A stretch of 64,000 nucleotides of DNA from Algibacter mikhailovii (GCF_014651495.1 NZ_BMWZ01000004.1:62001-126000); one strand, 5' to 3'. Shown: positions 45,743-55,494, counted from the stretch's first letter. Made by a program: numbers and translations. Notes: generated by a model from the letters alone, not told the origin.

Positions 45743-46717
45743 TTATTTGAAAAAAGAATCAACAAACTCGTACTTATTGAACACCTGTAAATCTTCTATC
45801 CCTTCTCCAACACCTATATATTTCACTGGGATTTGAAACTGATCTGAAATACCAATAACCACCCCACCCTTAGCAGTACCATCAAGTTTTGTAACTGCCA
45901 AAGACGTAACCTCTGTCGCTGCGGTAAATTGTTTCGCTTGCTCAAAAGCGTTTTGACCTGTTGAACCATCTAAGACCAATAATACATCATGAGGTGCATC
46001 TCCCACCACTTTTTGCATTACGCGCTTTACCTTAGTTAGCTCATTCATTAAATTTATTTTATTATGTAAACGACCTGCGGTATCGATTATAATAACATCA
46101 GCATCCTGATTTACCCCGGATTCAAGGGCATCAAAAGCTACAGACGCAGGATCACTACCCATATCTTGGCGTACCATAGTTACATCTACCCGATCCGCCC
46201 ATACTTGAAGTTGATCTATAGCTGCGGCACGAAAAGTATCAGCTGCACCAAGAACTACTTTTAATCCTTGTTTTTTAAATTGATAGGCCAACTTACCAAT
46301 GGTGGTTGTTTTACCAACACCATTTACTCCAACTACCATAAGTACATATGGTGTTTTCTTACCATTTTCCTGTTTCGGTAAATCAGGTATGGTATATTCC
46401 GTTTCCTCTCCTGAATTTGTTTCACTTAATAAAGCGGCAATTTCTTCACGTAGAATTCCATTTAACTCATCAGTACCAAGATATTTATCTTGAGCTACAC
46501 GCTGTTCAATACGTTCAATAACCTTAAGCGTGGTGTTTACCCCCACATCACTAGAAACCAAAACCTCTTCTAGATTATCAAGAACGTCATCATCAACTTT
46601 CGATTTTCCTGCAACCGCTTTACCTAATTTACCTAAAAAACTAGTTTTAGATTTTTCCAATCCTTTATCTAGCGTTTCCTTTTTGTCTGAGGAAAATATT
46701 TTCTTAAAAAAACTCAT
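45743..46717 (-). CDS. ftsY: Signal recognition particle receptor FtsY
   Basis: A 324-residue SRP GTPase. The N-domain is at about 25-110. The G1 loop GVNGVGKTT is at 130-138, followed by DTFRAAAIDQL, the DTAGR motif and TKLDGTAKGG. The acidic A-domain of E. coli FtsY is nearly absent, which is normal for this phylum. It docks SRP-bound ribosomes at the membrane. Upstream on the same strand is the DUF4295-rpmG-rpmB group, separated by a strong terminator, so ftsY needs its own promoter in 46718-46905. Confidence 0.96.
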   Translation of the reverse strand: MSFFKKIFSSDKKETLDKGLEKSKTSFLGKLGKAVAGKSKVDDDVLDNLEEVLVSSDVGVNTTLKVIERIEQRVAQDKYLGTDELNGILREEIAALLSETNSGEETEYTIPDLPKQENGKKTPYVLMVVGVNGVGKTTTIGKLAYQFKKQGLKVVLGAADTFRAAAIDQLQVWADRVDVTMVRQDMGSDPASVAFDALESGVNQDADVIIIDTAGRLHNKINLMNELTKVKRVMQKVVGDAPHDVLLVLDGSTGQNAFEQAKQFTAATEVTSLAVTKLDGTAKGGVVIGISDQFQIPVKYIGVGEGIEDLQVFNKYEFVDSFFK

Positions 46718-46905
46718 TTTGTTGGTTGGTTATTTAATTCAAACTTTACACTTTAATGAAAGTACACTTATTAATAAAACTCAGCTTAGAAAACGGCTTT
46801 ATCAAAAGAATAATCATTGACATAACTTCAACCTATAGTCATCAATTACCCTACCATTCTAGGCTAACTGCTCATATGTCAGTGAACTCCCAAATATAAA
46901 AATAA

Positions 46906-46937
46906 AAAAGCTGCTTTCTAAAAAGAAAGCAGCTTTT
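46906..46937 (-). terminator. Rho-independent terminator of the rpmB-rpmG-DUF4295 unit
   Basis: A perfect 14-bp stem (AAAAGCTGCTTTCT with AGAAAGCAGCTTTT) and an AAAA loop. On the minus strand a TTTTTT-A-TTTTT tract follows. It lies 22 bp after the DUF4295 stop. Confidence 0.88.
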
Positions 46938-46958
46938 AATATTTTAAAACGATACCTT

Positions 46959-47108
46959 TTATTTTTTCAAAAAGTCGTTAACTTGATCTGGATTCATTAT
47001 TGACTCAACAAACATGTAAGCTCCTGTTTTTGGAGACTTAACCATTTTGATTGCCTTTGTTAATCTTTTAGATCCTGTTTGTAATGATGCTACTGATTTC
47101 TTTGCCAT
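46959..47108 (-). CDS. DUF4295 family protein (small basic, ribosome-associated candidate)
   Basis: A 49-residue basic protein starting MAKKSVASLQTGSKRLTKAI and ending NPDQVNDFLKK. It matches DUF4295, a family found in Bacteroidota next to rpmG and rpmB. Its size, charge and place after rpmG (10 bp spacing) suggest a ribosomal or ribosome-associated protein, but its function is not established to my knowledge. Confidence 0.88.
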   Translation of the reverse strand: MAKKSVASLQTGSKRLTKAIKMVKSPKTGAYMFVESIMNPDQVNDFLKK

Positions 47109-47117
47109 GATCTATAA

Positions 47118-47300
47118 TTATTTAATTTCTTTATGAACTGTCATACGCTTTAAAATAGGATTAAATTTTTTAATCTCCATTCTATCTGGCGTATTCTTTT
47201 TGTTTTTTGTTGTAATATATCTTGAAGTTCCTGCTTGCCCAGACTCTTTGTGCTCCGTGCACTCTAAGATTACTTGAATTCTGTTACCTTTCTTTGCCAT
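47118..47300 (-). CDS. rpmG: 50S ribosomal protein L33
   Basis: A 60-residue L33. [18 protein letters not shown] and [19 protein letters not shown] are the family core. Only one cysteine remains, so this is the zinc-free (C-minus) form. It lies between rpmB and DUF4295 on the minus strand. Confidence 0.96.
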   Translation of the reverse strand: MAKKGNRIQVILECTEHKESGQAGTSRYITTKNKKNTPDRMEIKKFNPILKRMTVHKEIK

Positions 47301-47325
47301 GTCTTTTTCCTTTTAAATACAGCTT

Positions 47326-47562
47326 TTATTTTAAAAACCCTTTAGATTTTGCTTCTTTAATTGCCGCAGATATACCAACCTTGTTGATTGTCTTTAATGC
47401 AGATGTAGAAACTTTTAAAGTTACCCATTTATCTTCCTCTGGAATGTAAAAACGTTTCTTAACTAAGTTCGCGTTAAATTTGCGTTTAGTTCTGTTTAAT
47501 GCATGAGACACGTTGTTTCCAACCATGGCTTTCTTTCCTGTAAGTTCACAAACTCTTGACAT
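47326..47562 (-). CDS. rpmB: 50S ribosomal protein L28
   Basis: A 78-residue L28. It starts [20 protein letters not shown] and has the [10 protein letters not shown] segment; the zinc cysteines are incomplete, as in C-minus L28. It is the first gene of the three-gene ribosomal unit and has a good promoter upstream. Confidence 0.96.
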   Translation of the reverse strand: MSRVCELTGKKAMVGNNVSHALNRTKRKFNANLVKKRFYIPEEDKWVTLKVSTSALKTINKVGISAAIKEAKSKGFLK

Positions 47563-47603
47563 TCTATATAACTTTAAATTCTTTGTTGCTTAAAATCGAG
47601 GTG

Positions 47604-47633
47604 CAAATATACAAATTCTTTATATTATGACAA
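47604..47633 (-). promoter_or_regulatory. Promoter of rpmB-rpmG-DUF4295
   Basis: On the minus strand TTG (47631-47633) is followed after 19 bp by TATATTTG (47604-47611), a perfect Bacteroidota -7 element. The leader to the rpmB ATG is about 35-40 nt. Confidence 0.65.
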
Positions 47634-47644
47634 CCTAATTTTTA

Positions 47645-48895
47645 TCAATTTTTAAAAATTTCTTTTAGAAGCATTTCTAAGGCCTTATTTACAGCTTTAT
47701 TTATCACCTTAAGTCTTGAATTTCCAAAGTTAAATTCTTTGGAGTAAACTTCAGCATTTGTAGCAATAGCAATATATACCGTACCAACCTCAGCATCTGA
47801 ATCTCCTTTTGTTGGACCAGCATTTCCTGTGGTTGCAACAGCATAGTCTGATTGAAATAATGCTTTAGAATTTATTGCCATAGCTTCAGCTACTTGAGCA
47901 CTAACCACAGAATGGGATGCAATATCAGCTTCTGAAACCTTTAAAACATTAATTTTTGATTGCGTTGAATAGGTTACAACCCCACCCTTAAAGAATGTAG
48001 ACGCCCCCGAATTGGAAGTAAATCGTTCCGCCACAGAACCTCCGGTACAACTTTCTGCGATAGCAAGTGTACGATTGCGTTTTGTAAGATGTTTTGCTAT
48101 AACAATCTCAACAGACCCATCTTCATCCTCTAGACCGGCATACTCCTCCTTTATTAGAGGTATTACTTTATCTATTTGACCTTGAACATCCAATTGCAAT
48201 TGAGCCTCATCAAAGCCCTTTGTAGATAATCGCAAGCGCATCTTTCCTAAGTTTGGCAAATAAGCGAGTTTAATATGTTTTGGTAATGCATCTTCCCAGG
48301 ACTCAATCCTTGCGGCTAAAGCACTTTCGCCCAAGCCATAAACTATTAGCGTTTTATGAAGAATATAGGGACAGTTATACCTCTCCTTCAATTTTGGTAT
48401 CACTTGCTTACATACCAAAGCTTCCATTTCATAAGGCACACCTGGTAACGAAATAAATGTTTTTTCACCCTTTTCAAGCCACATGCCGGGAGCGGTACCT
48501 AAGGTATTCATTAAAGGTTTGGACTTAGAAGGTATCAATGCCTGATCTTTATTGACTTGAAGCAACTCTGTTCGCACATGTTGTTTCCAAATAGATTCTA
48601 TATTTTTTAGAACGCTACTATCTCTTATAAGCGTATCATTAAAATATTCTGCTATTGTTTTTTTTGTGATATCATCCTTTGTTGGCCCAAGACCGCCTGT
48701 ACAAATAATAATATCAGCCCGTTGCTCGGCTTCTCCCAAAGCCTGCAAAATATGTACTTTATCATCTTGAATGGAAGTAATTTGATAAACCGAAACCCCT
48801 ATTTTATTAAGTTGCTTGGAAATAAAGGCAGAATTGGTATCTACAACTTGACCAATAAGAAGCTCGTCACCTATAGTGATGATTTCTGCTAACAT
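47645..48895 (-). CDS. cinA: CinA family nicotinamide-nucleotide amidohydrolase
   Basis: A 416-residue two-domain protein. The N-terminal MoCF-like domain (about 1-170) has EIITIGDELLIGQVVDTNS and IICTGGLGPTKDDITKKT. The C-terminal CinA domain (about 255-410) has LAIAESCTGGSVAERFTS, with the deamidase residues of PncC, and AVATTGNAGPTKGD. It recycles pyridine nucleotides by hydrolysing NMN to nicotinate mononucleotide. Its start overlaps the stop of the Hpt gene by one base (TAATG). Confidence 0.93.
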   Translation of the reverse strand: MLAEIITIGDELLIGQVVDTNSAFISKQLNKIGVSVYQITSIQDDKVHILQALGEAEQRADIIICTGGLGPTKDDITKKTIAEYFNDTLIRDSSVLKNIESIWKQHVRTELLQVNKDQALIPSKSKPLMNTLGTAPGMWLEKGEKTFISLPGVPYEMEALVCKQVIPKLKERYNCPYILHKTLIVYGLGESALAARIESWEDALPKHIKLAYLPNLGKMRLRLSTKGFDEAQLQLDVQGQIDKVIPLIKEEYAGLEDEDGSVEIVIAKHLTKRNRTLAIAESCTGGSVAERFTSNSGASTFFKGGVVTYSTQSKINVLKVSEADIASHSVVSAQVAEAMAINSKALFQSDYAVATTGNAGPTKGDSDAEVGTVYIAIATNAEVYSKEFNFGNSRLKVINKAVNKALEMLLKEIFKN

Positions 48896-49236
48896 TACAA
48901 ACCAAAATCAGTTTTTATTTCAGCAGTAGCTTTATCTACCGCAGAAATAACAATGGCTAACTGGGTTGAAATATCCAAGCCCTTTTTTTCAAACTTACCC
49001 CAGTCTTGTACTTCTATTAATGTATCTAACACCCCAAGTTCAAATAAATCAACCGTTGGTTTCATTTTATGAGCTGCTTGATAGGCGTCATAATAATCTT
49101 CTGCAGCCACGGCCTTTTTAAGACGTTCAGCATCAACAGGGACTTCTTCTATAAAAGCTGCCGCTAAAGCTCCCACAAAATCCTCATCATTATCTGCCAA
49201 TTCCCTCACTCTAAATAATTTATAATGCTGTTCCAT
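48895..49236 (-). CDS. Hpt (histidine phosphotransfer) domain protein
   Basis: A 113-residue helical protein. YQAAHKMKPTVDLFELG contains the phospho-accepting histidine candidate (His56) in the AHKMK context of Hpt domains. It passes phosphate between response regulators in phosphorelays. No histidine kinase or response regulator gene is near. It is coupled to cinA by a one-base stop/start overlap and lies 2 bp after the FAH-family gene. Confidence 0.83.
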   Translation of the reverse strand: MEQHYKLFRVRELADNDEDFVGALAAAFIEEVPVDAERLKKAVAAEDYYDAYQAAHKMKPTVDLFELGVLDTLIEVQDWGKFEKKGLDISTQLAIVISAVDKATAEIKTDFGL

Positions 49237-49238
49237 TT

Positions 49239-49850
49239 TTATTTAACTATTATTGAAAACAATTCTTTTTCTTCTATAAATCCTTTTAATCTATCATTAG
49301 CCATCACTTTGCCAACTCCAGCTGGTGTACCTGTAAATATAATATCTCCTATCTTTAAAGTAAAATATTTCGAAACATATTCTATTAATTCATCAATTTT
49401 CCAAAGCATGTGGCTCGAATTTCCATTTTGTACAATTTCATCATTCTTTTTTAAGGAAAATTGAATGTCATTTACATCCTGCAACTCATTTTTTGGAATC
49501 CATTGTCCTAATACAGCGGCTCCATCAAAGGATTTCGCCTTTTCCCACGGCAATCCTTTCTCTTTCAATTTGCGCTGTAAATCACGTGCCGTAAAATCTA
49601 TGCCTAAGCCAATCTCATCATAATACTTATGAGCAAACCTTTTATCAATATGCTTACCTAATCTATTTATTTTCACTAGAATTTCTACTTCATAATGCAC
49701 ATCATCAGAGAAATCAGGAATAAAAAAAGGCTGTTTTTTCAATAAAATTGCTGTATCAGGCTTTAGAAAAACTACTGGATCCTCAGGCTTTTCATTTTCT
49801 AACTCCTTTATGTGTTCGGTATAATTTCTACCAATGCAAATAAGCTTCAT
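49239..49850 (-). CDS. Fumarylacetoacetate hydrolase family protein
   Basis: A 203-residue FAH-fold protein. It opens MKLICIGRNYTEHIKELENE and has FLKPDTAILL. YEVEILVKINRLGKHID gives two metal-binding glutamates, and GLGIDFTARDLQ carries the catalytic-site aspartate. IIFTGTPAGVGKV closes the fold. Family members act on small keto acids, for example as acylpyruvase or oxaloacetate decarboxylase. The substrate is not predictable. Confidence 0.9.
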   Translation of the reverse strand: MKLICIGRNYTEHIKELENEKPEDPVVFLKPDTAILLKKQPFFIPDFSDDVHYEVEILVKINRLGKHIDKRFAHKYYDEIGLGIDFTARDLQRKLKEKGLPWEKAKSFDGAAVLGQWIPKNELQDVNDIQFSLKKNDEIVQNGNSSHMLWKIDELIEYVSKYFTLKIGDIIFTGTPAGVGKVMANDRLKGFIEEKELFSIIVK

Positions 49851-49919
49851 TTTGATTAAAAATTTAAATTTGGCTTTTAGTACATAAAATCTCTAATATG
49901 CTTGCCAATTTACACACCC

Positions 49920-50696
49920 CTATCCTAACTTATTATTAAAACTTCTTAATTTAATTGCTGTCAACACCTTTTTAGTGTACAACGGAAAATCAGCATTTAA
50001 CAACCAGCCAAAATAACCTGGTTCCTTTTCTAAAACCTCTGTAACCAATTTACCCTTATGTTTCCCAAATGAGAAGCATTCAACGCCTTCCTTATTATAA
50101 GCTATAAATCCAGCAAAATCTGCAAATCTTTTTCTTGAACTAAACTCGGCTAAAAACTTAGTATTGTTTTCTAATTCTTTATACTTAGCAACTTGAGCTT
50201 TCAAAATTTGATAAGTGGCATTAGTATCAGCTTCAGCACTATGCGCATTCTCTAAACTTTCATTACAATAAAACTTATAAGCTGCACTTAAGGTTCGTTG
50301 TTCCATTTTATGAAAAATAGTCTGTACATCAACTGCCAATCGATTTTTCATATCAAAATCTATATCAGCCCTCAACATTTCTTCAGCCAATAACGGAATA
50401 TCAAATCGGTTGGAGTTGAATCCTCCCAAATCAGAATCCTTAATCATATTATAAATATCTTTAGCCAATACTTTAAAGGTAGGTTCATTAGCAACTTTCT
50501 CATTAGAAATTCCATGAATAGCAATTACTTCTTCCGGAATTTGCATTTCAGGATTGACCAACCACGTTTTACTTTCTTCAGTGCCATTAGGAAATACCTT
50601 CAAAATAGAAATTTCAACAATACGGTCATGAGTTATATTGATGCCGGTTGTTTCTAAATCAAAAAAACAGATGGGCTTACTAAGGTTTAATTGCAT
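49920..50696 (-). CDS. DEDD-type 3'-5' exonuclease
   Basis: A 258-residue protein from the ATG at 50696 (MQLNLSKPICFFDLETTGIN). A longer reading from 50741 adds 15 residues of no family match. The DnaQ-like exonuclease has Asp13 and Glu15 in DLETTG, GFNSNRFDIPLLAEE, and the last acidic site in NAHSAEADTNATYQIL (HxxxxD). About 90 C-terminal residues (CFSFGKHKGKLV) form a small added domain seen in related Bacteroidota proteins. Proofreading or DNA/RNA trimming is possible. Confidence 0.88.
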   Translation of the reverse strand: MQLNLSKPICFFDLETTGINITHDRIVEISILKVFPNGTEESKTWLVNPEMQIPEEVIAIHGISNEKVANEPTFKVLAKDIYNMIKDSDLGGFNSNRFDIPLLAEEMLRADIDFDMKNRLAVDVQTIFHKMEQRTLSAAYKFYCNESLENAHSAEADTNATYQILKAQVAKYKELENNTKFLAEFSSRKRFADFAGFIAYNKEGVECFSFGKHKGKLVTEVLEKEPGYFGWLLNADFPLYTKKVLTAIKLRSFNNKLG

Positions 50697-50782
50697 TAAT
50701 TCTAATGTTAAATAATTTTTTGTAAAAGTAAAAAAACCCAACTTTTAAAAGGTCAGGTTTAACTTTTGTTTATTCTTTTAAT

Positions 50783-52111
50783 TTAGATTTCCCTATTGAC
50801 ATCCCAAGCTTCCAAATAATCTTTAACTGCTTTAACAAACATACCTCCTAGAGCTCCGTTTACCACGCGGTGATCATAAGAATGGGATAAAAACATTTTG
50901 TAACGAATACCAATAAAATCACCTTCTGGCGTTTCAATAACTGCAGGCACCTTGCGTATTGCTCCTAATGCTAGAATACCAACCTGCGGCTGATTAATAA
51001 TAGGTGTCCCCATAATACTTCCAAAAGACCCCACATTGGTTACAGTGTATGTTCCACCTTGAATTTCATCTGGTTTCAACTTATTCATTCTAGCTCTTTG
51101 CGCCAAATCATTTACTTGTTTGGTCATACCAACCAAATTAAGTTGGTCTGCATTTTTTATAACAGGAACTATTAAATTACCATCAGGCAATGCTGCTGCC
51201 ATTCCAAGGTTAATATTTTTCTTTTTTATAATAGACTCTCCTTGAAGGGAAATATTCATCATTGGATAATCACGCAAAGATTTCGCAATAACCTCCATAA
51301 ATATAGGTGTGAATGTTAAATTTTCACCATCGCGTTTTAAAAAGCTTGCTTTGGCTTTTTTCCTCCAATTCCAAATATTAGTAACATCAGCCTCGATAAA
51401 ACTTTGAACATGCGCAGATTTTTGTAAAGAATCAACCATGTGATTAGCTACTAACTTACCCATTCTGGTCATTTCAATAATCTCATCCTCTCCATTTGAA
51501 ATCTGAGCTGGTGCTTCGGTCTTAACTTTTTCAACAGGCTTGCTTTCAACAACTGGTTGCTCTTCTTTTACAACTGCCTTATTTTGGTTATTGTCGTTGT
51601 TTTGAATGTAATCTAAAATATCATTCTTAGTAACACGCCCATCCTTTCCTGTCCCTACAATAGCATCTAAGGCCTCCGGAGATACACCTTCTGCTTTGGC
51701 TATATTCTTTACTAAAGGCGAATAGAATCTATCGCCACTCGATAACACTGGTTGCACAGCATCTTTAACTATGGCTATCGTTTGTTCCACCTGTTCAACA
51801 GCTTTTTGCTCATCCTCCGTAAGCTTTTCATCCTCTGCACTAACCGCGGATTCAGTCTCACTCTCATCACCATCTATCTCTAATATAGCGACAACCTCAC
51901 CAACCTGCACCACATCATCAACATTAAAACAACGTTCAATTAAAACACCATCAACTTCACTAGGCACTTCACTATCTACCTTATCTGTAGCAATTTCTAA
52001 TACAGGGTCATCCATATCAATGGTATCCCCTACCTCTTTTAACCAAGATGTAATTGTTGCCTCGGCAACACTTTCTCCCATTTTCGGTAACTTCAGCTCA
52101 AACTTTGCCAT
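50783..52111 (-). CDS. Dihydrolipoamide acyltransferase (E2) of a 2-oxoacid dehydrogenase complex
   Basis: A 442-residue E2. The lipoyl domain (1-80) has Lys43 in EIATDKVDSEVPS as the lipoylation site. A peripheral-subunit-binding domain lies at about 128-170 (SPLVKNIAKAEGVSPEALDA), linked by acidic stretches. The catalytic domain (about 205-442) has the motif SYDHRVVNGALGG. The usual HxxxDG motif ends in Asp-Gly, but here Asn replaces the Asp (codon AAC). The lipoyl domain resembles branched-chain or general E2 more than OdhB. The dehydrogenase partners are not nearby. Confidence 0.88.
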   Translation of the reverse strand: MAKFELKLPKMGESVAEATITSWLKEVGDTIDMDDPVLEIATDKVDSEVPSEVDGVLIERCFNVDDVVQVGEVVAILEIDGDESETESAVSAEDEKLTEDEQKAVEQVEQTIAIVKDAVQPVLSSGDRFYSPLVKNIAKAEGVSPEALDAIVGTGKDGRVTKNDILDYIQNNDNNQNKAVVKEEQPVVESKPVEKVKTEAPAQISNGEDEIIEMTRMGKLVANHMVDSLQKSAHVQSFIEADVTNIWNWRKKAKASFLKRDGENLTFTPIFMEVIAKSLRDYPMMNISLQGESIIKKKNINLGMAAALPDGNLIVPVIKNADQLNLVGMTKQVNDLAQRARMNKLKPDEIQGGTYTVTNVGSFGSIMGTPIINQPQVGILALGAIRKVPAVIETPEGDFIGIRYKMFLSHSYDHRVVNGALGGMFVKAVKDYLEAWDVNREI

Positions 52112-52148
52112 ATCAATAAAATAATACTAGTTTTTTAATTTAATTTTG

Positions 52149-52156
52149 CAAAATTA
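52149..52156 (-). promoter_or_regulatory. Candidate -7 element of the E2 promoter
   Basis: The minus strand reads TAATTTTG, a perfect TAnnTTTG match, 38 bp before the E2 start codon. No well-spaced -33 element was recognised. Confidence 0.4.
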
Positions 52157-52187
52157 ATAAAAATACACATCAAAACACTCCAAATAA

Positions 52188-53300
52188 TCAAAAAACAACA
52201 ACTTCACCTCTACTGATGGCATTGTCACTTCCAATGATAAAATTAGAACCTTTTGGGCGTATTTTATAGGTTACTAATTTACCCATATTAGCGTAATTAG
52301 TATTCATGAATTCTATAATTTCTTTGTACTTAAGCACATTTGCATTAAAAATTAACTCCGTTTCCTTTTTAAGAACACCTAGGTCCTTTAGGCCTGGCTT
52401 AAAAACTAAATCAGTGTTTAATACATATTTCACTTCTTCATCCATTTTATCAGATACATAAACATACTGACTCACCTGCTTTGTTTTTTGTTCTACGGGT
52501 TTTCTAAACACATAAACAAGTTTGATACCTGCCCAAACTAAACAATCAAAAAGGACATTCTTTTTAAAATGTTTTTTATAAAAAATTTGCATGGCACCAT
52601 AGAAGCGTTGGGCATAGTTTTTATCTCTTAAAGTACTTTCCCCTTTAAAATGCAAAACAGTGGTTTCGCCGAAATAATAATTTGAATACCCAGCTTTTAA
52701 AGCCTTATATGAAATATCTATATCTTCACCGTACATGAAATAATCTTCATCAAAGCCTTTTATTTCGTTATAAACCGACTTTTTTAAGAACATAAAAGCA
52801 CCTACTAAAATAGCGACTTCACCACTTTCCTTAGCGCTAATCGAATTTTCATAATACTCATCAGTTTGCCCTATTAATTTCTTTAAAGCCCCTTTTACAA
52901 AAGGTATTTTACGTTTACTTTCTGGTAAAAAAGCGCCTCGCCCATCAATTAATTCGCAACCAACAATGCCAACGTTATTTTTAGTTTTTACAAATTCTAA
53001 TACTTTAGAAAAGGTATCTTCAGACACCACAGTATCTGGATTTAAAATACAGAGATACTCGCCTTTTGCTTGTAAAACTCCAATATTATTTCCTTTGGAA
53101 AACCCATAATTACACGTATTTGCAATAACCTTAACATTGGGAAAAAGGGACCTCACCATAGTGCAGCTTCCATCCTTTGAATCATTATCAACAACAATAA
53201 CCTCAGCATCAATATCATGAATAGCCGCTTCAACACTTTTTAAGCAAAGCTCTAAAAAGTACCGAACATTATAATTCAATATAACTATGGATAATTGCAA
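52188..53300 (-). CDS. Glycosyltransferase family 2 (rhamnosyltransferase-like)
   Basis: A 370-residue GT-A enzyme. It opens LSIVILNYNVRYFLELCLKS, has EVIVVDNDSKDGS, and the LNPDTVVSEDTF form of the metal site found in WbbL-like rhamnosyltransferases. YFMYGEDIDISYKALKAGY is the acceptor-side motif. The C-terminal 90 residues are specific to it. TTG at 53300 is the best start; no ATG exists before the recR stop region. It lies 12 bp after recR, outside the main polysaccharide locus. The acceptor is unknown. Confidence 0.88.
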   Translation of the reverse strand: MQLSIVILNYNVRYFLELCLKSVEAAIHDIDAEVIVVDNDSKDGSCTMVRSLFPNVKVIANTCNYGFSKGNNIGVLQAKGEYLCILNPDTVVSEDTFSKVLEFVKTKNNVGIVGCELIDGRGAFLPESKRKIPFVKGALKKLIGQTDEYYENSISAKESGEVAILVGAFMFLKKSVYNEIKGFDEDYFMYGEDIDISYKALKAGYSNYYFGETTVLHFKGESTLRDKNYAQRFYGAMQIFYKKHFKKNVLFDCLVWAGIKLVYVFRKPVEQKTKQVSQYVYVSDKMDEEVKYVLNTDLVFKPGLKDLGVLKKETELIFNANVLKYKEIIEFMNTNYANMGKLVTYKIRPKGSNFIIGSDNAISRGEVVVF

Positions 53301-53312
53301 AATAGAATGACT

Positions 53313-53930
53313 TTAAATTTTAATAGAAGATTCAAATGGAATTCTATTAACAATACTTCGACCTAGAGTAATCTCATCTGCATATTCTAATTCATCACCT
53401 ACAGAAATGCCACGTGCTATCGTAGACGTAATAATACCAAAATCTTGAATGCGTTTAAAAATATAAAAATTAGTCGTGTCACCTTCCATGGTAGAACTCA
53501 AAGCAAAAATTAGCTCTTTCACCTCGCCTTTACTTACCTTGGTCACTAAAGATTCTATATTTAAATCATGAGGACCAATGCCATCCATTGGAGAAATTTT
53601 GCCACCCAAAACATGATACAAGCCTTTGAACGAGCTTGTGTTTTCAATAGCCATAACATCTCTTATATCTTCAACAACGCAAACAACCTCCTCATTTCTA
53701 TTAGGGTTTGAGCATATTTCGCAAAGCGCAACATCACTAATATTATGACAAGACTTACAAAACTTCACCTCATGACGCATATTTTGCAAAGCCTCGGCCA
53801 AACCAATTGTTTGTTCCTTAGGCTGCCTGAGCATATGCAGAACTAAACGCAGTGCCGTACGCTTACCTATACCTGGCAATTGCGACATTTCATTTACTGC
53901 GCGTTCTAATAATTTTGAAGAAAATTCCAT
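53313..53930 (-). CDS. recR: Recombination mediator protein RecR
   Basis: A 205-residue RecR. The N-terminal helix-hairpin-helix has [17 protein letters not shown]. The zinc finger has cysteines 58, 61, 70 and 73, and the Toprim domain (about 80-175) opens [14 protein letters not shown]. It forms a ring on DNA and works with RecO to load RecA. Divergent from the symporter gene, with 115 bp between. Confidence 0.96.
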   Translation of the reverse strand: MEFSSKLLERAVNEMSQLPGIGKRTALRLVLHMLRQPKEQTIGLAEALQNMRHEVKFCKSCHNISDVALCEICSNPNRNEEVVCVVEDIRDVMAIENTSSFKGLYHVLGGKISPMDGIGPHDLNIESLVTKVSKGEVKELIFALSSTMEGDTTNFYIFKRIQDFGIITSTIARGISVGDELEYADEITLGRSIVNRIPFESSIKI

Positions 53931-54045
53931 ATCGGCGAAATTACTATTTACACTCCAATTTCACTAATTTACTTAACTCTTTTAATAATTACGAAGGTCT
54001 TGTTATTTAATATTTGTAATTTTCAATCGCAAAAAAGTTTATTTC

Positions 54046-55494
54046 ATGACGGCCACACAAATCCTACTGCTCATACTTGCTTATTTTATTGTTCTTATTC
54101 TAATCTCTTATTTTACAGGCAAAGAAGACAGTAATGCCGCTTTTTTTAAAGCGAACAAATCTGCGCCTTGGTATTTAGTGGCTTTTGGAATGATTGGGGC
54201 ATCACTTTCTGGGGTAACCTTTATTTCTGTCCCAGGTGCAGTTGAAGCAAAACAATTTGGCTACTTACAAGTTGTTTTTGGTTATTTTTTTGGCTACCTC
54301 GTTATTGCCTATGTTTTACTGCCTATTTATTACAAACTAAACTTAACATCTATATATACGTATTTAAAAGATCGCTTTGGAAATGTTAGTTATAAAACAG
54401 GTGCTATTGCCTTCCTGATATCAAGAGTTGTTGGTGCCGCCTTTAGGTTGTTTTTAGTAGCAAAAGTGCTACAACTGTTAATCTTTGACCAATTTCATAT
54501 TCCATTTACCATAACCGTAATCATTACCATTGCATTAATCTGGCTATATACCTTTAGAGGCGGTATTAAAACCATTATTTTCACAGATACATTACAAACC
54601 TTATTTATGCTTATTTCGGTAGTAGTTACTATTACCTTTTTATCTGAAGCCCTAAATTTAAATAGCATCTCTGAAATTTACAACAGTGTTAAGGACAATG
54701 CTATGAGTAAAGTATTTTTCTTTGATGACATTAACAATCCTCAATATTTTATCAAAAGTTTTCTGGCTGGAATGTTTATTACCATTACCATGACAGGGCT
54801 TGATCAGGATATGATGCAAAAAAACTTAACCTGTAAAAACCTAAAAGAAGCGCAGAAAAATATGGTGTCCTTTAGTGTGGTTTTGGTTTTTGTAAACATA
54901 CTATTCTTAGTATTAGGTTTATTATTAACTGAATATGCCAATCAGCATGGCATTACGGCTAAAAAAGATGATTTATTTCCAACAATTGCTATGTTGCCGG
55001 AAATTGGGGTAATGACTTCGGCCTTCTTTTTATTGGGTCTTATCGCTGCTGCTTATTCTAGTGCCGATTCAGCATTAACCTCTCTAACAACGTCATTTTG
55101 TATTGACATTATTGAATTGGATAAAAAACCGCAATCGTCTCAAAAACGTGTTAGAAAACAAGCTCATGTTCTTATAAGTCTCATCTTGGTGGTTGTTATT
55201 GTACTATTTGATTCCATTTTTAAAGATGTCTCCGTGATATGGGAATTGTTCAAGGCGGCAGGTTACACCTATGGACCGTTGTTGGGCTTATTTGCTTTTG
55301 GTATTTTTACAACAAAACAGATCAAAGACCATTATGTATGGATTATAGCCATTATTGCTCCTATACTTTCTTATGTGCTAAATACGTATTCCATGCAGCT
55401 ATTAAACGGGTACCAAATAGGTTTTGAAATATTAATAGTAAATGGCATATTCACTTTCTTAGGACTAATATTGATTCGTAGCAAGCAAAACTAA
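54046..55494 (+). CDS. Sodium:solute symporter (SSS/SLC5 family)
   Basis: A 482-residue integral membrane protein with about 13 hydrophobic helices. [20 protein letters not shown] is the conserved first core helix, [15 protein letters not shown] the loop after helix 6-7, and [19 protein letters not shown] the sodium-site helix. It takes up an organic solute with sodium. The substrate is not predictable from motifs; a sugar, sialic acid or carboxylate are possible. Its last 30 bases overlap the convergent CoA-binding gene. Confidence 0.92.
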   Translation: MTATQILLLILAYFIVLILISYFTGKEDSNAAFFKANKSAPWYLVAFGMIGASLSGVTFISVPGAVEAKQFGYLQVVFGYFFGYLVIAYVLLPIYYKLNLTSIYTYLKDRFGNVSYKTGAIAFLISRVVGAAFRLFLVAKVLQLLIFDQFHIPFTITVIITIALIWLYTFRGGIKTIIFTDTLQTLFMLISVVVTITFLSEALNLNSISEIYNSVKDNAMSKVFFFDDINNPQYFIKSFLAGMFITITMTGLDQDMMQKNLTCKNLKEAQKNMVSFSVVLVFVNILFLVLGLLLTEYANQHGITAKKDDLFPTIAMLPEIGVMTSAFFLLGLIAAAYSSADSALTSLTTSFCIDIIELDKKPQSSQKRVRKQAHVLISLILVVVIVLFDSIFKDVSVIWELFKAAGYTYGPLLGLFAFGIFTTKQIKDHYVWIIAIIAPILSYVLNTYSMQLLNGYQIGFEILIVNGIFTFLGLILIRSKQN

